A stretch of DNA of 8,709 bases from CAZQKE01 sp964593865 (GTDB taxonomy: Bacteria > Chloroflexota > Anaerolineae > JAAYZQ01), in NCBI GenBank assembly GCA_964593865.1, contig CAZQKE010000072.1:1-8709 (forward strand), written 5' to 3'. This document shows positions 6,592 through 8,709 of this stretch, piece by piece (position 1 is the stretch's first letter; every line of letters begins with the position of its first letter). The position numbers were made by a program, and so were the translations under genes. The notes under the pieces are model-generated. The model was not told the DNA's origin. It was given only the letters and a program-made list of their open reading frames with translations, and searched no databases.

Positions 6592-6837
6592 TCAGGGCGT
6601 CGGCGTGGTCGGCGGTAGTGCAAGGGTAGCGGTGATGGTCGGTGTGATGGTGGGCGGTGGCAGGGTCGGCGTCCGGGTGGCGGTCGGCGTGGGCGGCAGC
6701 AGCGTCCTTGTGGGGGAAGGGGTGGCCGTCGGCGGCAGAGGGGTGAGGGTCGGCGTCCGGGTCGGCTCCGGGGTGGCCGTGGGGATGGGGGTAGGCGTCC
6801 GGGTGGCGGTCGGCGTCGCGGTGGGAGTGGGGTTGTG
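6592..6837. repeat. Low-complexity repeat coding for the Pro-Thr-rich PBP tail
   Basis: About 246 bp encode roughly 80 residues dominated by Pro, Thr and Ala in units such as TPTATRTPT. At the DNA level a 23-bp word recurs exactly at 6668-6690 and 6794-6816, and its first 11 bases again at 6752-6762. The two exact copies are 126 bp apart, a whole number of codons, so slippage or duplication would keep the frame. Such tails are common on secreted proteins of Chloroflexota (from general knowledge) and are thought to be flexible spacers or glycosylated segments. The function here is inferred. Confidence 0.85.
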
Positions 6838-8709
6838 GACGACTACCCAGGTGCGGGCTTCGAAGCTGTTGCCCGCCGTGTCGTAGACGACGACGCGCAG
6901 GGTGTAGTCGCGGTCGGCCAGGTCGCGCACATCCCAGACGGCCAGCAGGCCGTCCTCCACCGGGGTATAGACCGGCCCGGCGACCGGCCCCCAGCCGATG
7001 GGGTCACGGCCTTCGCCGTATTCGACCACGTAATGGTCAAAAGAGGGCGCATTGGCCCGCCCGCCGATCATCACCTCCCCGGCTACGCTCACGCCGGGCG
7101 CAGGCTGCGAGATGGCGACATCCGCCGGGCCGGTGTGGACGGGGCAGGGTTCGTCGGGCGGTTGGGGGATGTTGTGTTCTTGCGCCCACTTTTGTCCCTC
7201 TTCGCCGGGTAGGTAGTAAAAGTACCGCTCCTCAACGGCATTGGCCGGGCAGTATTCGGTGGCCAAGGCGTTGGTCGTGACGTCAATGCGGATGAACTGG
7301 TGAAAGTCGTGCTCCGGCCCCAAAGGCCCTTGCCCGGCGGCGAAAATCTCCATGCGGCGGCGGTCGGGTGGGCAGGCGGCGCTGGGCAAAGAGCCTGCAT
7401 CCGCGCTGATCTCTATTTCTTCGATGCCCGGCGGGCGGGGAAACTGGCCGGCCGGTCGGTCGGCCAGGGCGCGTTCCATAAAGTTGTGCCAGATGGGGCC
7501 TGCGCCCCGCGCCCCGCTGACCTTTTTCATGGGTGAATTGTCCGAGTTGCCCACCCAGACCCCGGCCACCAGCTCCGGCGTGTAGCCGATGGTCCAGGCG
7601 TCGCGCCAATCGTCGGTGGTGCCGGTTTTGACCGCTGCCGGGCGGGAGAGTTTGAGGACGCTGTTGCGGCCAAAGGTGGGAGCGCGGGCCTCGTTGTCGG
7701 CCAGGATGTCGGTGATGAGATAGGCGTGCTGGGGGCTGATGACCTGCTCTCCGGCGGGGGGATGGTATTCTTCCAGGATGCGCCCGTTCATGTCCTCAAT
7801 GCGCAGGATGGAGACGGGCGGCACGCGCCGCCCGCCGTTGGCAAAGACGGCGTAAGCACCCACCATCTCCAAGAGGGTGACGTCGCCGCCGCCCAGGGTC
7901 AGGCTCAGGCCGTAATCGGGTCGGTTGAGGGATTCGATGCCCAGGCGGTGGGCCGTGTCGAGCATGGCCGGGAGACCGACGAAATCAAGGGCCTTGACCG
8001 CCGGGATGTTCAGGGAGCGGGCCAACGCCTCCCGCACCAGGACCGGGCCGTGCTCTTTGCCGTCGTAATTTTTGGGCACGTAAGGGCGGCCCAGGGCGTC
8101 TTTGAACTCGGTCCGCACGTCCCAGATGAGGGTGGCCGGGGTCCAGCCCTTTTCAAAGGCGGTGACATAGGTCACCGGTTTGATGGAGGAGCCGGGTTGC
8201 CGCAGGCGCAGGGCGACGTTCACCTGGCCGTCAATCGCCGGGTCGTTAAAGTCTGCGCTGCCCAGCATGGCCAGGATCTCACCCGTGGCCGGTTTGACGG
8301 CGACCAGGGCGGCGTTGGTGGCGTGGCGGTCGGCCAGGGTCGTCAGGTGCGCCTTCACCTCCTCTTGGGCAATGGCCTGTAGGTTGGAATCCAGGGTGGT
8401 GTAGACCCGCAAACCGCTGCGGTAGAGCACTTCGGCCCCGTATTTCTGTTCCAGCTGCTGTTGTACCCAGAGGACAAAGTGGGGTGCTTCAATGTGGGAG
8501 CGCACCGGTTGCAGGTGCAGCGGCTCGGCTTTGGCCGCCTCCGCCTCGGCAGGGGTGATGTAGCCTGCCTCCACCATCAGGTCCAGGACGACGGCCTGGC
8601 GACGTTTGGCCCGTTCCAGGTCGGCGTAGGGGTCCCAGTAGGCGGGGGCCTGGGGCAGCCCGGCCAGCAGGGCCGCTTCGGCCAGGGTCAGGTCGCGGGC
8701 CTTTTTGCC
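6592..8709 (-). CDS. Class A penicillin-binding protein (PBP1A-type), N-terminus outside window
   Basis: This bifunctional enzyme polymerises glycan strands and cross-links peptides of peptidoglycan outside the plasma membrane. The frame is open through the right edge, giving 705 residues in view; the membrane anchor and most of the glycosyltransferase domain are missing. The first 45 residues are the end of the family 51 glycosyltransferase (LTLAEAALLAGLPQAP, ERAKRRQ, then MVEAGYIT). The transpeptidase follows, with the catalytic SSIK at 174-177, SLN at 232-234 and KTGT at 361-364, all intact. A short region with conserved cysteines (CPP, EYCPA, EPCP) lies after the catalytic domain. An Ig-like module follows (about 530-624; VVEYGEG, AVWDVRDL, YTLRVVVYD). 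The last 80 residues are a Pro-Thr-rich tail. The ATG at 8575-8577 is internal and not the real start. The DUF362 gene starts 197 bp downstream with its own predicted promoter. Confidence 0.96.
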   Translation of the reverse strand, partial: GKKARDLTLAEAALLAGLPQAPAYWDPYADLERAKRRQAVVLDLMVEAGYITPAEAEAAKAEPLHLQPVRSHIEAPHFVLWVQQQLEQKYGAEVLYRSGLRVYTTLDSNLQAIAQEEVKAHLTTLADRHATNAALVAVKPATGEILAMLGSADFNDPAIDGQVNVALRLRQPGSSIKPVTYVTAFEKGWTPATLIWDVRTEFKDALGRPYVPKNYDGKEHGPVLVREALARSLNIPAVKALDFVGLPAMLDTAHRLGIESLNRPDYGLSLTLGGGDVTLLEMVGAYAVFANGGRRVPPVSILRIEDMNGRILEEYHPPAGEQVISPQHAYLITDILADNEARAPTFGRNSVLKLSRPAAVKTGTTDDWRDAWTIGYTPELVAGVWVGNSDNSPMKKVSGARGAGPIWHNFMERALADRPAGQFPRPPGIEEIEISADAGSLPSAACPPDRRRMEIFAAGQGPLGPEHDFHQFIRIDVTTNALATEYCPANAVEERYFYYLPGEEGQKWAQEHNIPQPPDEPCPVHTGPADVAISQPAPGVSVAGEVMIGGRANAPSFDHYVVEYGEGRDPIGWGPVAGPVYTPVEDGLLAVWDVRDLADRDYTLRVVVYDTAGNSFEARTWVVVHNPTPTATPTATRTPTPIPTATPEPTRTPTLTPLPPTATPSPTRTLLPPTPTATRTPTLPPPTITPTITATLALPPTTPTP

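Noticed and set aside
6592..6837. Repeats in this stretch as a CRISPR-like or tandem regulatory array
   Set aside because: The repeats are irregular, in frame and explained by Pro-Thr codons of the PBP tail; there are no unique spacers of constant length.
7726..8382. A 218-codon plus-strand frame inside the PBP gene
   Set aside because: It lies fully opposite the conserved transpeptidase domain and shows no family motif.

Overview
The window looks like an ordinary chromosomal segment of a GC-rich bacterium, most likely from the phylum Chloroflexota (Anaerolineae/Caldilineae-like). This is an inference. It rests on the long Pro-Thr tail of the penicillin-binding protein, the shorter one on the YbbR protein, the Ig-like module before the PBP tail, and the mix of families. 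No rRNA, tRNA, CRISPR array, transposase, integrase or phage gene is visible.

Layout. Six genes lie on the minus strand and read from the right edge to the left: a class A penicillin-binding protein open at the right edge (6592-8709), a DUF362 protein with a C-terminal membrane anchor (5174-6394), a four-domain YbbR/CdaR-like membrane protein (3914-5161), an MFS transporter (2655-3854), transketolase (533-2521) and a small Mth938-like protein (137-499). One fragment on the plus strand (2-157) enters from the left edge and overlaps the Mth938-like gene tail to tail. A sigma70-type promoter (TGGACA, 17 bp, TATACT) lies just upstream of the DUF362 gene. It probably drives DUF362 and YbbR, which are only 12 bp apart, and possibly genes further on. 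Transketolase and the Mth938-like gene are 33 bp apart and probably cotranscribed.

How the genes fit together. The right half is about the cell envelope: peptidoglycan synthesis (PBP), a surface-facing YbbR protein of the family that controls the diadenylate cyclase CdaA, and a membrane-tethered DUF362 protein of unknown role. The left half is metabolic: transketolase for the non-oxidative pentose phosphate or Calvin pathway, a transporter of unknown substrate and a small protein of unknown biochemical role. The gaps hold two hairpin-forming sequences: a nested inverted repeat between the MFS and transketolase genes, and a compact multi-hairpin between YbbR and MFS. All gaps between genes are under 200 bp.

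I see no convincing undescribed multi-gene system. The points most worth a second look are the DUF362-YbbR pair without a cyclase gene in view, the iron-sulfur-free membrane-anchored form of DUF362, the nested inverted repeat, and the converging fragment at the left edge.
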